A stretch of DNA of 64,000 nt, from positions 67,500,660 through 67,564,659 of the forward strand of contig CM042145.1 of NCBI GenBank assembly GCA_023376005.1, written 5' to 3'. Source of the DNA: Doryteuthis pealeii. Lineage: Eukaryota; Mollusca; Cephalopoda; Myopsida; Loliginidae. Below the pieces are notes generated by a model, which did no database searches, was not told where the DNA came from, and saw only the letters and a program-made list of their open reading frames with translations. The translations under genes and the position numbers were made by a program. Of this stretch, positions 55,080 to 64,000 are shown piece by piece (position 1 is the stretch's first letter; each line of letters starts with the position of its first letter).

Positions 55080-56385
55080 CATCGCTTTGGGTACTGTGAC
55101 CATACCCGCTACGTATACAGATACGCGATTTAGCAACGTGAAGAAGAAGCTGCTATATAACATATAGAATTTGATGCCAGTAAACAACACTTGAATTGAT
55201 ATGTAGATCATATGCATATATGGATGGGGAGAAATTGAAACATTTGTTTATTTGTTTAGTAAGAGGTGACTGATGATTGAGTAGTGCTGCTTGATCCCCA
55301 AGACTAATTAAAGATACGGATTTAATTGAAGAATTCAAAATGAGCAATAGTGTTAGAGTATGTTTATAAGAGAATGTATGAGGATAGACGTAGAATATAT
55401 ATATGTATACACACATGTGTGTGAGCATATTTGTATGCACATGTGTGCACAAATGGGTTGCGTATATGTCCGAAAGTACATGGATGTATATGTATAGTAG
55501 TACCAGAAGGCTACCTAAACAAGTTAGGGTGGTCGGCACATTTAAATAGATGATAATATGGAAAGATTTGTCTATGAAATAAACGGGTCATTTTTTATGC
55601 CCAAAATGTAGTGACTTATTCAGCGTTAGTATGGTCAAAGCGCAAGTCAGGGCCCCATATATCTAAAGGAGCAGTTGAGTCTGAAAGAGAAGTAATCCGG
55701 AAGAGGAGGTTAAGTTGGTGGTTGAAATCGGCTGCCAGACCGAGCTGAGGTACCCATCCCAACCACTGCCCACATTATCTGGTCACAAGTCCTGTAGTAG
55801 TACATGGAAAAATTCCAGAGAGCAGTAAAATATCGAGAAAGCAGTAGTGAGCTGTTGGCAGTCAAAGAGAATGGAATAAAAAATTGACAAGTGTCCAACT
55901 CTAATTCCATATCGTGATAGATTCTGCTCTACTTAGACTGAAAAACAAAGTGTCACATCACTGTACCGCATTGTTTTTCTTTCTTTCTTTTTTCTTTCTG
56001 GAGCTGACCCGTGGTTTATGCAGTTTTGACCAAACCCAGCTGCCGACAGATTAAAAAAAAACGTGTGAAGAGATATCGTTTAACTGAAGAAACAGGGCGG
56101 ACAGCGGGTCGATAGTGTTACCCTCTCTTTGACACAAACAACTATGAACGATTTTCTAGAAGAGTGCTGTATGTGAATATATTTGTATTTTTAGCAGCGT
56201 GTGGTGTGGAAATATACTCTACTATACTCTGTTGGCTAATCTACATTTTAACCCATGACGAATTTCAAAGAGACGTACGTCGTCATTATTTATTTAGTTG
56301 GGTGTGTATATAAGAAATGCTGATTTTAGCCAGACGGCTGAAAAAAACCCCAGAGAGATAGAAACAGACAGGGAGATAGCGTGCA
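55080..56385. other. Mostly unassigned; relative of the 44.2 kb inverted arms
   Basis: 55640-56045 contains scattered words of the arms at 44160/44621 ('gagtctgaaagagaagtaat', 'ggagctgacccgtggtttat', 'gcagttttgaccaaa'). A 128-codon minus-strand frame (55153-55539) has hydrophobic stretches but is GT-repeat-rich and shows no family features. Confidence 0.4.
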
Positions 56386-56387
<2 letters not shown>

Positions 56388-56469
<82 letters not shown>

Positions 56470-56490
56470 CGAGAGAGCGAGAGAGAGCAC
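56388..56490. repeat. (GA)n and (CAGA)n compound microsatellite
   Basis: GA blocks interrupted by single C, then about five CAGA units at 56449-56468, then GAGC-rich sequence. Confidence 0.96.
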
Positions 56491-57283
56491 GTGGTTCAAC
56501 CATTCTTGATGATCAGCGCGATAAACTGCCTACAGAAATGCCCCACATGCGGATATTCCAAGTCGTTCTCAGTTACAACGCGACATATGACGCTTTCCTT
56601 GTAACACAATATCCAGTTAACAGCTTTTAACGTTCCATTGCCTTTGTCAAAATACGACAGCAATATTGGAATTGCAACTAACAATATTTCTATTTCTTTA
56701 ACATTCCCTTATATTATACTTAAAACCTCAAAATGATTACGTTAACTTTCAAGACCAGATTTCATATCAGCAGAGTTAAACTTACAAAATTAATTTTTAA
56801 TGCACCAGCTCTTTCCCGAAATTTTATCTAATACACATTTCCAAACTAACTGCACCCATCGTTCTTTTCTGAAGTATTACACCAGTATGACAATTGCAAC
56901 TAATAACGCTTTTACTTTTTTTATTCCACTAAAAAAGGTCAATATTTTCGATTATTTCTAATACAGCATATTTGATGTTGTCTCGATATACAAGTTTACT
57001 TGACATATATAGAAGGGAGAAATATATGGGGGGGGGGAATAGATATTCGAATCAATAAGTTCCTGCTGAGGGGGGGACCAAAAACAAGCGACTTCACCAT
57101 CACAAGCCAGACTTTCTTTTGGTCAACACATTCTTCGTCTAGTAGCTGGAAAATCCGTCGTTGTAGTCGAAATAATCTTTAACAGTTCAAAATCGCATTT
57201 CCTATTTAGTTTTGTTTCTGTCGGACTAAAATCTATTTCGACTGCTGCTGCTGACTCCCCAGCGCTCGACTCACTTGTCATTT
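56491..57283. other. No gene seen
   Basis: AT-rich with two poly-G runs at ~57029-57038 and ~57070-57077. Confidence 0.45.
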
Positions 57284-57442
57284 ATGAACATATTTACCCA
57301 AACATCCGGGCACATCAGTCGAACCTCGCGTCCGTCCAGTGCCCAAATCGCATTTGTTTTTGCATGCGGGAGGACGCGAGTTCGATCCCGGCAGGCAAGA
57401 CAATGTCTTGCTCTTTTTCCTTTCTCGTTCTCCGTCACAACA
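57284..57442 (+). mobile_element. SINE-like family 4, copy 2
   Basis: Plus-strand copy of 48135-48320: 'catatttacccaaacatccg', 'ccgtccagtgcccaaatcgc', 'ttttgcatgcgggaggacg', B-box-like 'gagttcgatcccggcagg', 'gacaatgtcttgctct', 'cgttctccgtcacaa'. Confidence 0.75.
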
Positions 57443-57786
57443 TAAAATTAATGTACGAGTCGAATCTAGCTTCTTACCCTGAAAGAAGAAGACAGTGTTT
57501 CTTTTTTTATTTCTTGCTGACCCTTGATCTTATCTTCTGAAAGGCCCGAGACAAAACAGTACAAGAACAGACTCTCAATATATTGTATTAATATATTGTT
57601 TCAATATTACGCAGTTAACTATTTGACATAGTTTAGCAAAATCTCTTGCCATTGTTACCCCGGTTGGATATCGCTTATCAGCGTGTTGGCACAAGAGATC
57701 AGTGTGCAAGCCTTTCTTCAATTATGCCGAATTTCTTTGTAAATCGTTTCATTATTGCGAATTGATTCATAATTGTATGATTAGCC

Positions 57787-57787
57787 A

Positions 57788-57827
<40 letters not shown>

Positions 57828-57834
57828 ACACACA
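57787..57834. repeat. (CA)n microsatellite
   Basis: About 47 bp of CA with one TA slip. Confidence 0.97.
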
Positions 57835-57913
57835 TCGAATCAATGTTACCATTATTCAAATAAGAAACCTTTTTCTAGTTTTTTTAATACATTTTTTGTG
57901 ATAGTATTCAATT

Positions 57914-57927
57914 ACTTTATGAAACAC
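57914..57927 (+). repeat. Target-site duplication of GC-rich SINE, left copy
   Basis: 'actttatgaaacac', exact repeat at 58229-58242. Confidence 0.92.
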
Positions 57928-58228
57928 ACTCAAACGGTCCTTCGGGGCGGGGGTCCGGTGAGCTTCGGCCACTGGACCGGTAAGTTGTGTTAAATTAATA
58001 GCGTCGATCCCAGAGGGCTGTCCCCCAGGCAATACCTTCAACCTGGACTTAAGGGGGCAGGGCTAGGTTTATTGCTCAGCGCCTGAGACGCCCCCTTGAG
58101 GGGGAATGCCGACGGGATCGACGCAATTTTTGTTCTCTCCCACCCATTAGCTTCGGCTTGTGGGTGGGCCCACGTTAAAACGAGGCCTTGTGCCCAGTCC
58201 ATACAGGTGGGGTATGAGACAAATAAAC
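57928..58228 (+). mobile_element. GC-rich SINE, family 5, full-length copy
   Basis: 301 bp between perfect 14 bp duplications, which fixes the ends of the element. Starts 'tcaaacggtccttcggggcg' and ends 'ggtatgagacaaataa'. The core is as in 28405-28664, with a ~20 bp difference around 'acctggacttaaggggg'. The GC-rich body contains self-complementary parts ('gtccggtg...cactggacc', 'gcccccttgaggggg'). The type of RNA it derives from is not evident. Confidence 0.88.
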
Positions 58229-58242
58229 ACTTTATGAAACAC
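58229..58242 (+). repeat. Target-site duplication of GC-rich SINE, right copy
   Basis: Exact repeat of 57914-57927. Confidence 0.92.
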
Positions 58243-58304
58243 CTCTTCAAGTATCGAACTCGATTTTATTTTAAAGTATGTACCCTTCTAACTTTTACCG
58301 GATC

Positions 58305-58440
58305 CTTCTCACATTTAAAGGATTAGAGTAGATTTGAATTCAGAGTTTTCCTTTTGCTATAGGTTGCAGTAATACGTTTAAAGAACCTAATCTATTTGCC
58401 CTAGCCAAGGGAAGAGATTAATTATTTCCATCAGATGATT
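58305..58440 (-). mobile_element. SINE family 1, internal fragment, diverged
   Basis: 'tttgaattcagagttttcct' and 'tctatttgccctagccaagg' match the middle of the family on the minus strand; both ends are lost. Confidence 0.65.
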
Positions 58441-58689
58441 GTATTGTATTGACATTCAATAACATTGAGGAATACAATTTGTTTTTCTATATCACGTCAA
58501 CTTTTTGAGCTATGGGGTACTCCCGATATTTTTCAAAAACCGTAAAATACAGCAACTAACAAATTTGTGCTTATTTTATGGGATGTTTTAAAAATGTATA
58601 TATAATAGAAAATAATAAAACATTACAATGGGAATAAAAACTTTTGTTGAGTTAGATCTTACCCTTGTTTTTGACAATTTTTGGACTGA

Positions 58690-59565
58690 ATCCAAAAATT
58701 ACCCCATTTTTCTCTCTATTACATCAACTCTTTAAGTAACTGGTTACCCTCACTTGATCTCAAAAGCCATTAAAATTATGTATGTGACAAATTTGAGCTC
58801 ATCTAATTGAATGTTTTAAAAATATTCAATGGAAAAATAATCAAAAAAATTGATTGACTGTAATGTTTGTACAAATTCATCTTGTTCATACAAAGGATAT
58901 TGTTACTGTAAATCAAATTGTGTAATAGTAAAAAATGTACACATTTTTTCTAGTGTTCAATATGTGGACAATTTCACTTTATGCTCCATAGTCAGCCATC
59001 CTAGTTACATATACTTTAATACCATTCCTCCTTGAATTTCAAATCTTGGTGGAATCATTCATCTTGCTCATAGCTGACGACATCAAGGTTTTCGAAAAAG
59101 TTAGCAAGATGGCTATGCAGTAAATGTAACTTGATGCTCATTTTGCAATCATTTTACAATCAAGCATTTTGTGGCTATCCAATTTCATTGTAAATCATTG
59201 CTCATGCATTTACAACAAAGTTCTTTACAAGGTAAAGAACTTGTCAAGAACCAACCATTCTTTTCAAGTTCTGACATTATTCCGATGAAATATTCATCTT
59301 TGATAACTTCTTGAATCTGTAGACGATCAAACACACCAGCCTTGATTTTTTTCAATTGACATGCCATAAAATGCCAAAAGGTGGTACTTGAAATACTTGC
59401 CTTTAATTGTGTATGCTTTAATGAATTGCTTCCCGAGACCTAGTTTCATGTGCAAAATGTGAAATATTTTTTTTATGTCAGCAATTGATTCATGTAGAAT
59501 GTTAGGATCAACAGATTTGAGGCCAGACCTTTGATACCAATTCCTCTCCACCCTTCAAGCTTTAC
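58690..59565 (-). pseudogene. Uncharacterised repetitive protein family, copy 1
   Basis: Minus-strand blocks in order: ERNWYQRSGLKSVDPNILHE (59489-59548), then MKLGLGKQFIKAYTIKGKYF (59396-59455), VFDRLQIQEVIKDEYFIGI (59278-59334), then, decayed, FHLLHSHL/NFFENL-type sequence (~59085-59130) and LKFKEEWY (~59015-59040). I recall the same architecture (HFKLGLmKqFVKA ... GiF.gPQIrkl..D..F ... FLHSHL.fFPENLG ... RFHQDI..mE.RYQGrW) from multi-copy predicted proteins in aphids, cnidarians and cephalopods. The function is unknown and it may belong to a transposon. Stops and frameshifts here mark it as dead. Confidence 0.6.
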
Positions 59566-61214
59566 GACACCACACTGTGATTTCAGATGAATGAGGTATT
59601 GGGCGTATAGCTGATGGTAGACTAAAATATTCAATTTTACATTTGTATTTCATGTTATAAGGTGAAGTTTTCATTAAATAAAAGTAACAGTCTGTGACAT
59701 GATATTTTGACTCTCACCAAATCATAGGTCTACCACATACCAACTTATCACGTGTTCCCTTGATCGACATCCGTAAAATCTCAACACAGCTTGCACATCA
59801 TGTGAGGGCTCAAGATGGGTCTTAATCCCTCAGTTTTGATTTAAAATGTGGCCAATAGATTAGCTTCACAAATGCATTGATGTTTGTTCTTTGACTGGAA
59901 TCAACCTACTCACCAGATCTGAATGATTCTCCTTCATTTTCAATAAAATAATCAACGCAATCAGTTGACCGGGCCTATTCGTTACAGACAAACAATACAA
60001 TTGTGCTTATTTTGGGAGTAAGCTGTAGAGAAAAACTTGAAATGATAGAAGAAAACAGATTGCAGTTTTGAAATCAGCATGCCAATATTAGTCTAAATCA
60101 AATGAAAAATTTAACTCAACAAAAATGATATCCACAATTGTTCCCCAGTGTAAATATCTAAGCTAACTTCTGACCACATTTTAGTGAGGCTTAGAATAGT
60201 CCGACAGTACACTTTGCAATGCAAATATGTGTATTATGTATGAAACTAAAATTCATCTGATCGTGATTCTCCATTCCGGAGACTCTGCAGAGTGTGGCGT
60301 AGGACACTACCACTCCACTATAAGCCAACTATATCTGTTTAGATTTATTTGTATTTGATAGTAATATTTGATACCATGTAACTGTAATTCGTTTGTTTCT
60401 TGAAGATATGACTGTTTACTAAGGATTATTATTATTAGTTACTTGAAACCATATAACTGTGTGCAAACAACTACTGTTGACTAGAAATAGTTATCAAAGC
60501 CATATATTTACAAGCATTTGATAGGTATACTTAAAACCAAACAACTGTGAATAAAATTATTTGTATTAGATAGGAATACATGACATCATATATTTATGTG
60601 AAAGAATCTCTCAAGGAATAACTACACGAAAAATTTAAATAGAAATATACAGTAAACATAGAAAGGGAATAACTCAAGACAGACTTACATAACGTTAAAA
60701 TGTATTTTTATATTCTAAGTTTCTTATTCTAAAAAAATTAAATCAAAATAAATATTAACTAATGATCATTTTCTGTGCAATATTGAACATTTAGAATCAG
60801 CTGATTAATATTTCATTAAATATTGAAGATTGAATCATTAGAATTATTCAGTTCGATTTAAGCTGATTATTATTCTTGTCCGTAGGGTCGGTAATTTGTA
60901 GCAGAATGTCCTGTTTACTAGACGCTGAAGACTTTGGAAGTAGAATTTAAAAAAAGAATGAGAACTGTTGAAACTTGTTGACTCGTATAAACTGTAATTG
61001 AATACATTCTTAAAAAAAGACTATTACACTAAAAAGCTGAATTCTCTTTTATGGATTTTCTAAAAATAGGAAATTTACTTTAATTTCGAATATAGGTCAT
61101 ACAAACAGACATAAATGAGCAGATAATCGGAGGAGGATATAGATGTTTAGGATAGTAGCAACAGCATGTAATGTCTTCAAAATTAATTTTCCGCCTGATT
61201 AATTTGCACTCGCT

Positions 61215-61215
<1 letters not shown>
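59566..61215. other. 1.6 kb without a recognised gene
   Basis: Upstream of the protein remnant on its own strand; it might include its 5' part, but nothing is readable. AT-rich. Confidence 0.4.
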
Positions 61216-61259
<44 letters not shown>

Positions 61260-61619
61260 TATATATGAGAGTTTTATCATTTGCTTGAAGCATTGTGTAT
61301 ATATTAGATTGGAGGTTGATTTTGAAGGCTATCACAATGCAGGTGTAAAGAATAAGGTAACAATGGTGTTGTGTGTTAACCTGTATTTTATTCTTGAATT
61401 TTCGAGAAAAAATGTCTTTTTCAGAAGATCACTGGAACTGAAGTCGTCTTGTTATGACATTTCTAGTAATAACAAGACGACTTCAGTTCCAGTGATCTTC
61501 TGAAAAAGAGATTTTATCTCGAAAATTCAAGAATAAAATACAGGTTAACACACAGCACCATTGTTACCTTATTCTTTACACCTGGATTGTGATAGCCTTC
61601 AAAATCAACCTCCAAACCA

Positions 61620-61652
<33 letters not shown>

Positions 61653-61673
61653 TATATATATATATGTGTGTGT

Positions 61674-61708
<35 letters not shown>

Positions 61709-61717
61709 TTGTGTTTT

Positions 61718-61765
<48 letters not shown>
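61216..61765. repeat. Snapback palindrome, 147 bp arms, flanked by (TA)n and (GT)n
   Basis: (TA)n at 61216-61266, left arm 61309-61455, 13-base loop, right arm 61469-61615, (TA)n 61619-61665, (GT)n 61665-61704, (TA)n 61721-61764. The arms pair with only a few mismatches: 'aagtcgtcttgttat' with 'ataacaagacgactt' at the centre, 'ggaggttgattttgaagg' with 'ccttcaaaatcaacctcc' at the outside. Confidence 0.96.
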
Positions 61766-61767
<2 letters not shown>

Positions 61768-61923
61768 ATTCGTTGGTTTTTTCATTTTGCGTTACACAGT
61801 CTATTACAATATCATTGAAAGTGTTTCTCTACATTCATTTTTTTTCAGGAGATATTCTACATCATGTACTGAAATATGTGTCAATAATTTTGATGAGGAT
61901 TGTATATGAAAAAAAGTGGATCC

Positions 61924-61949
61924 ATTTTTTTTTTTTTTTTTTTTTTTTG
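61924..61949. repeat. Poly-T run
   Basis: About 25 T on the plus strand. Confidence 0.95.
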
Positions 61950-62234
61950 TGAAACGCCTTTCTTTCAATTCTGATTAATGATTCTAATTGTTTCAGGGAA
62001 ATGGTTCTTTTCGGCTTCCTTTATCTTTTAATTTCATCTGAAAATTTCTCTACATAATGTTCAAAATATCTTATTCATATTTACTGCTAATTTAACTTAA
62101 ATGTTGATGAAGGAGACTGTACTGCAAAATGAAAATTTGTTACGAAAATTAAATAATTTCTGCATCATCAGTTTACAGAAACATCTATCAATCAATCTAT
62201 CTATCTGATTATTAGTGTCTGTTTATCTGTCTCT

Positions 62235-62910
62235 CTTCTTCATGTCTCCTGAAGCCATTTTACTGGAACGGATAAAGCTTGCAAGAGTTTTCGTTTAATT
62301 TTATCTGGGAGATCAGATTACAATATAATCAATAACCTGTCAATAAGTCCATGCTTTTCTTTGCGTATTTTGACATCGCTTTCAGTAGAGTAGATATTGC
62401 TTCCGAGGTACTGGAAATTGACTAACTTTAGAAGCTTGCGATTTCTAATTTAAGGTGGCTTCATCTTGTTTAAAACACACGGAATCTGTTTTATCTGAGT
62501 ACACGTACAGGTCAATATTTCTTGCTGCCTCTTCCAGGCAGTGTAGCAACGATTATGCTTGTATTTGTGATAAGCGCTAAATCATCTCCGTACTCTACCT
62601 AGGCAGTTGTTTTTGCTGGATATTGTCTCCTTGTCTTTCTTTATTGCGAAATAATTTTCTTTCATTATATCTATATACGTTCGTAGTACGTAATCTAGGC
62701 TTATGTTAAATAAAAATGGTGTTTTGTATCACCTTGCAAAACTCCTACTTCACTGGTCGCTGAGAGTACCATTGATTTCGTGTTTTGTAGAACATCATTA
62801 TAATGTTAATAGTTTCAGGAGACAATATGATAAAAAACTCTGCTCCCCCTTTCCTGTGCATTGAATCAAATGCTTTGAAGAAATCTACAAATTAAATCTA
62901 GCGGTGTTCC
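62235..62910 (-). pseudogene. LINE reverse-transcriptase fragment
   Basis: Minus strand: FFKAFDSMHRKGGAEFF (~62840-62890), the RT block around the first catalytic Asp region. Then FCKVIQNTIFI-type sequence where relatives have GVLQGDTLAPFLF (~62705-62745), LRTTNVYRYNERKLFRNKER (~62635-62695), SLLHCLEEAARNIDLYVYSD and KTDSVCFKQDEAT (~62455-62555), then ASKVSQFPVPRKQYLL where relatives have VSQFTYLGSNIS (~62395-62440). The YADD box region is destroyed ('PRxSTEMIxRLSQ' in place of YGDDLALIS). Older than the other LINE tails. Confidence 0.7.
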
Positions 62911-63039
62911 TTCGAGATTTTTGAAAGTACAAATAGTCAAAATCTAGGATGTTGTGGATTGGTTTCTGCGAAAACATTTTTTGATTTTTCTAAGAATCTT
63001 TTGTAGATTCAGTCGGATCTGATTACACTTATTTTTTTT

Positions 63040-63990
63040 TATTAACTAATGGATTTTGAATAAACGATTACTCCAGTTTTTCTCAATTGCATCAACATTT
63101 TGAGTAACAAGATACCCTCGCTTGGTCTCGAAAACCATTAAAATACTGCATGTAACAAATTTGTGCTTATTTGCTAGAATGTTTTAAAAATTTACAATGG
63201 AAAATAATTAGAAATTTGCTTGTATGCAATGTTTGTACACATCCATCTTGTACACAAAGGATATTGTTACTGTGAAATTGTGTGTCAAATTGTGTGCAAG
63301 TAGTTAAGGTACAAATGTATAATTTTTTCTATAGCGTTCAATCTGGGAATAAATTGACTTTATGCTCCAACAATAGACAACCATCATATTTACGTCCCAT
63401 AGGCCTTGATACCATTCTTCCATGAATTTAAAATCTTGGCGGAATCATTCATCTTGTTTATTGCTGAACAAACCAAGGTTTTCCAAGAAGTTAGAAAGAT
63501 GGCTATGCAGAAAAAGGAACTTGGTGCTCATATTGCAATAGAGCGTTTTGTAGCTATCCAATAGTTTCTGGACAATTTCAGTGTAATACCTTGCTCGGAC
63601 ATTTTCAAGAAAGTTATTGACAAGATCTTTGAATGTTAACCATTTGAGTTCTGATATTATCCCGATAAAATGTTCATCTTTGATAATTTGCACGAATCTG
63701 TAGACCTTCAAAAATACCGGCCTTTGATGTTTTCTACTGACAGGTCAGGAAATTATAAAATGAGGTACTTGAAACATTTCCCTTCCGTTGCCAATGCTTT
63801 AATAAATTGCTTCAACAGACTTACTTTTATCTGCTAGATGAGAACATCATTTTCTAATTTCAAATTGCTCATGGAGAATGTTGGGATCAACAGGTTTGAG
63901 ATCATATCTTGGAAGCCAATTACTCTCCACCTAATACTTTTCTAAAGCTCTACTATCCACGTGCAAAGAAAGGAGGTTTATTTGCGTTAA
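63040..63990 (-). pseudogene. Uncharacterised repetitive protein family, copy 2
   Basis: Homologous to 58690-59565 at DNA level over ~900 bp, same orientation, ~4.4 kb away. Minus-strand blocks: ESNWLPRYDLKPVDPNILHE (~63870-63930), VYRFVQIIKDEHFIGIISEL (63646-63705), FKDLVNNFLENVRARYYTEI (63583-63640 in part), LLDSYKTLYCNMSTKFLFLH (63511-63570), SHLSNFLENLGLFSNKQDE (63448-63504), then FRQDFKFMEEWYQGLWDVNM (~63380-63440) and VVYCWSIKS. An 88-codon frame (63445-63711) stays open. Copy 2 is better preserved in the C-terminal half, copy 1 in the N-terminal half. Confidence 0.65.
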
Positions 63991-64000
63991 GGACCAAGAA

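Noticed and set aside
61428..61520. Fifth hammerhead-like fold in the 61.4 kb palindrome (CTGAAAA, GAGAT/ATCTC, GAAA)
   Set aside because: The core G8 is replaced by A and stem III does not position a U-H; likely coincidence.

Overview
The window looks like repeat-dense intergenic DNA from a coleoid cephalopod, most likely an octopus. The reasons are its AT-rich base composition, a very high load of (TA)n, (CT/GA)n, (GT/CA)n and trinucleotide arrays, many copies of a ~285 bp tRNA-headed SINE, and LINE, hAT, Ty3/Gypsy and Penelope-like protein remnants of the kinds abundant in octopus genomes. The assignment rests on recognition from memory, not on a search. I see no intact host gene, rRNA or functional tRNA. 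Almost every reading frame above 60 codons is either translated microsatellite or decayed transposon.

Layout. 50-2065 holds a broken Ty3/Gypsy pol (connection, RT, RNase H, start of integrase) on the plus strand. A second piece of the same family lies at 7760-8430 on the minus strand. 5015-7370 is a hAT transposase of the GTF2IRD2/ZBED type on the minus strand, broken by a LINE fragment and by a tRNA-headed SINE. 9180-13420 mixes a LINE fragment, a GC-richer unclassified repeat and long microsatellites. 12195-12505 and 15785-16162 are SINEs with clear target-site duplications. 17430-25025 contains a Ceph-SINE-like element, a snapback palindrome, a hammerhead-like fold, a non-autonomous Helitron and members of several dispersed families. 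27200-28700 carries GC-rich SINE copies. 31650-31900 is a second tRNA-headed SINE. 33200-34520 is a second hAT remnant. 36900-40490 carries snapback, mariner-like MITE, LINE and SINE insertions. 41560-42530 is a Ty3/Gypsy integrase on the minus strand. 44160-48330 has an inverted pair, a second Helitron copy and SINEs. 49240-50400 is a Penelope-like GIY-YIG remnant next to a SINE. 51235-54104 holds LINE fragments, a large palindrome and a SINE. 57914-63960 has a GC-rich SINE with perfect duplications, two diverged copies of an uncharacterised repetitive protein gene, another snapback and a LINE RT fragment.

The elements fit together as a nested graveyard: SINEs inserted into hAT and LINE remnants, microsatellites growing out of SINE and LINE 3' ends, and palindromes bordered by (TA)n. 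The most interesting signal is a fold with the hammerhead-ribozyme order (CUGANGA, stem II, GAAA). It recurs in several unrelated repeats: a complete-looking one at 21034-21082, one inside a tRNA-headed SINE family, one in a TA-flanked palindrome, and one in a third repeat pair.
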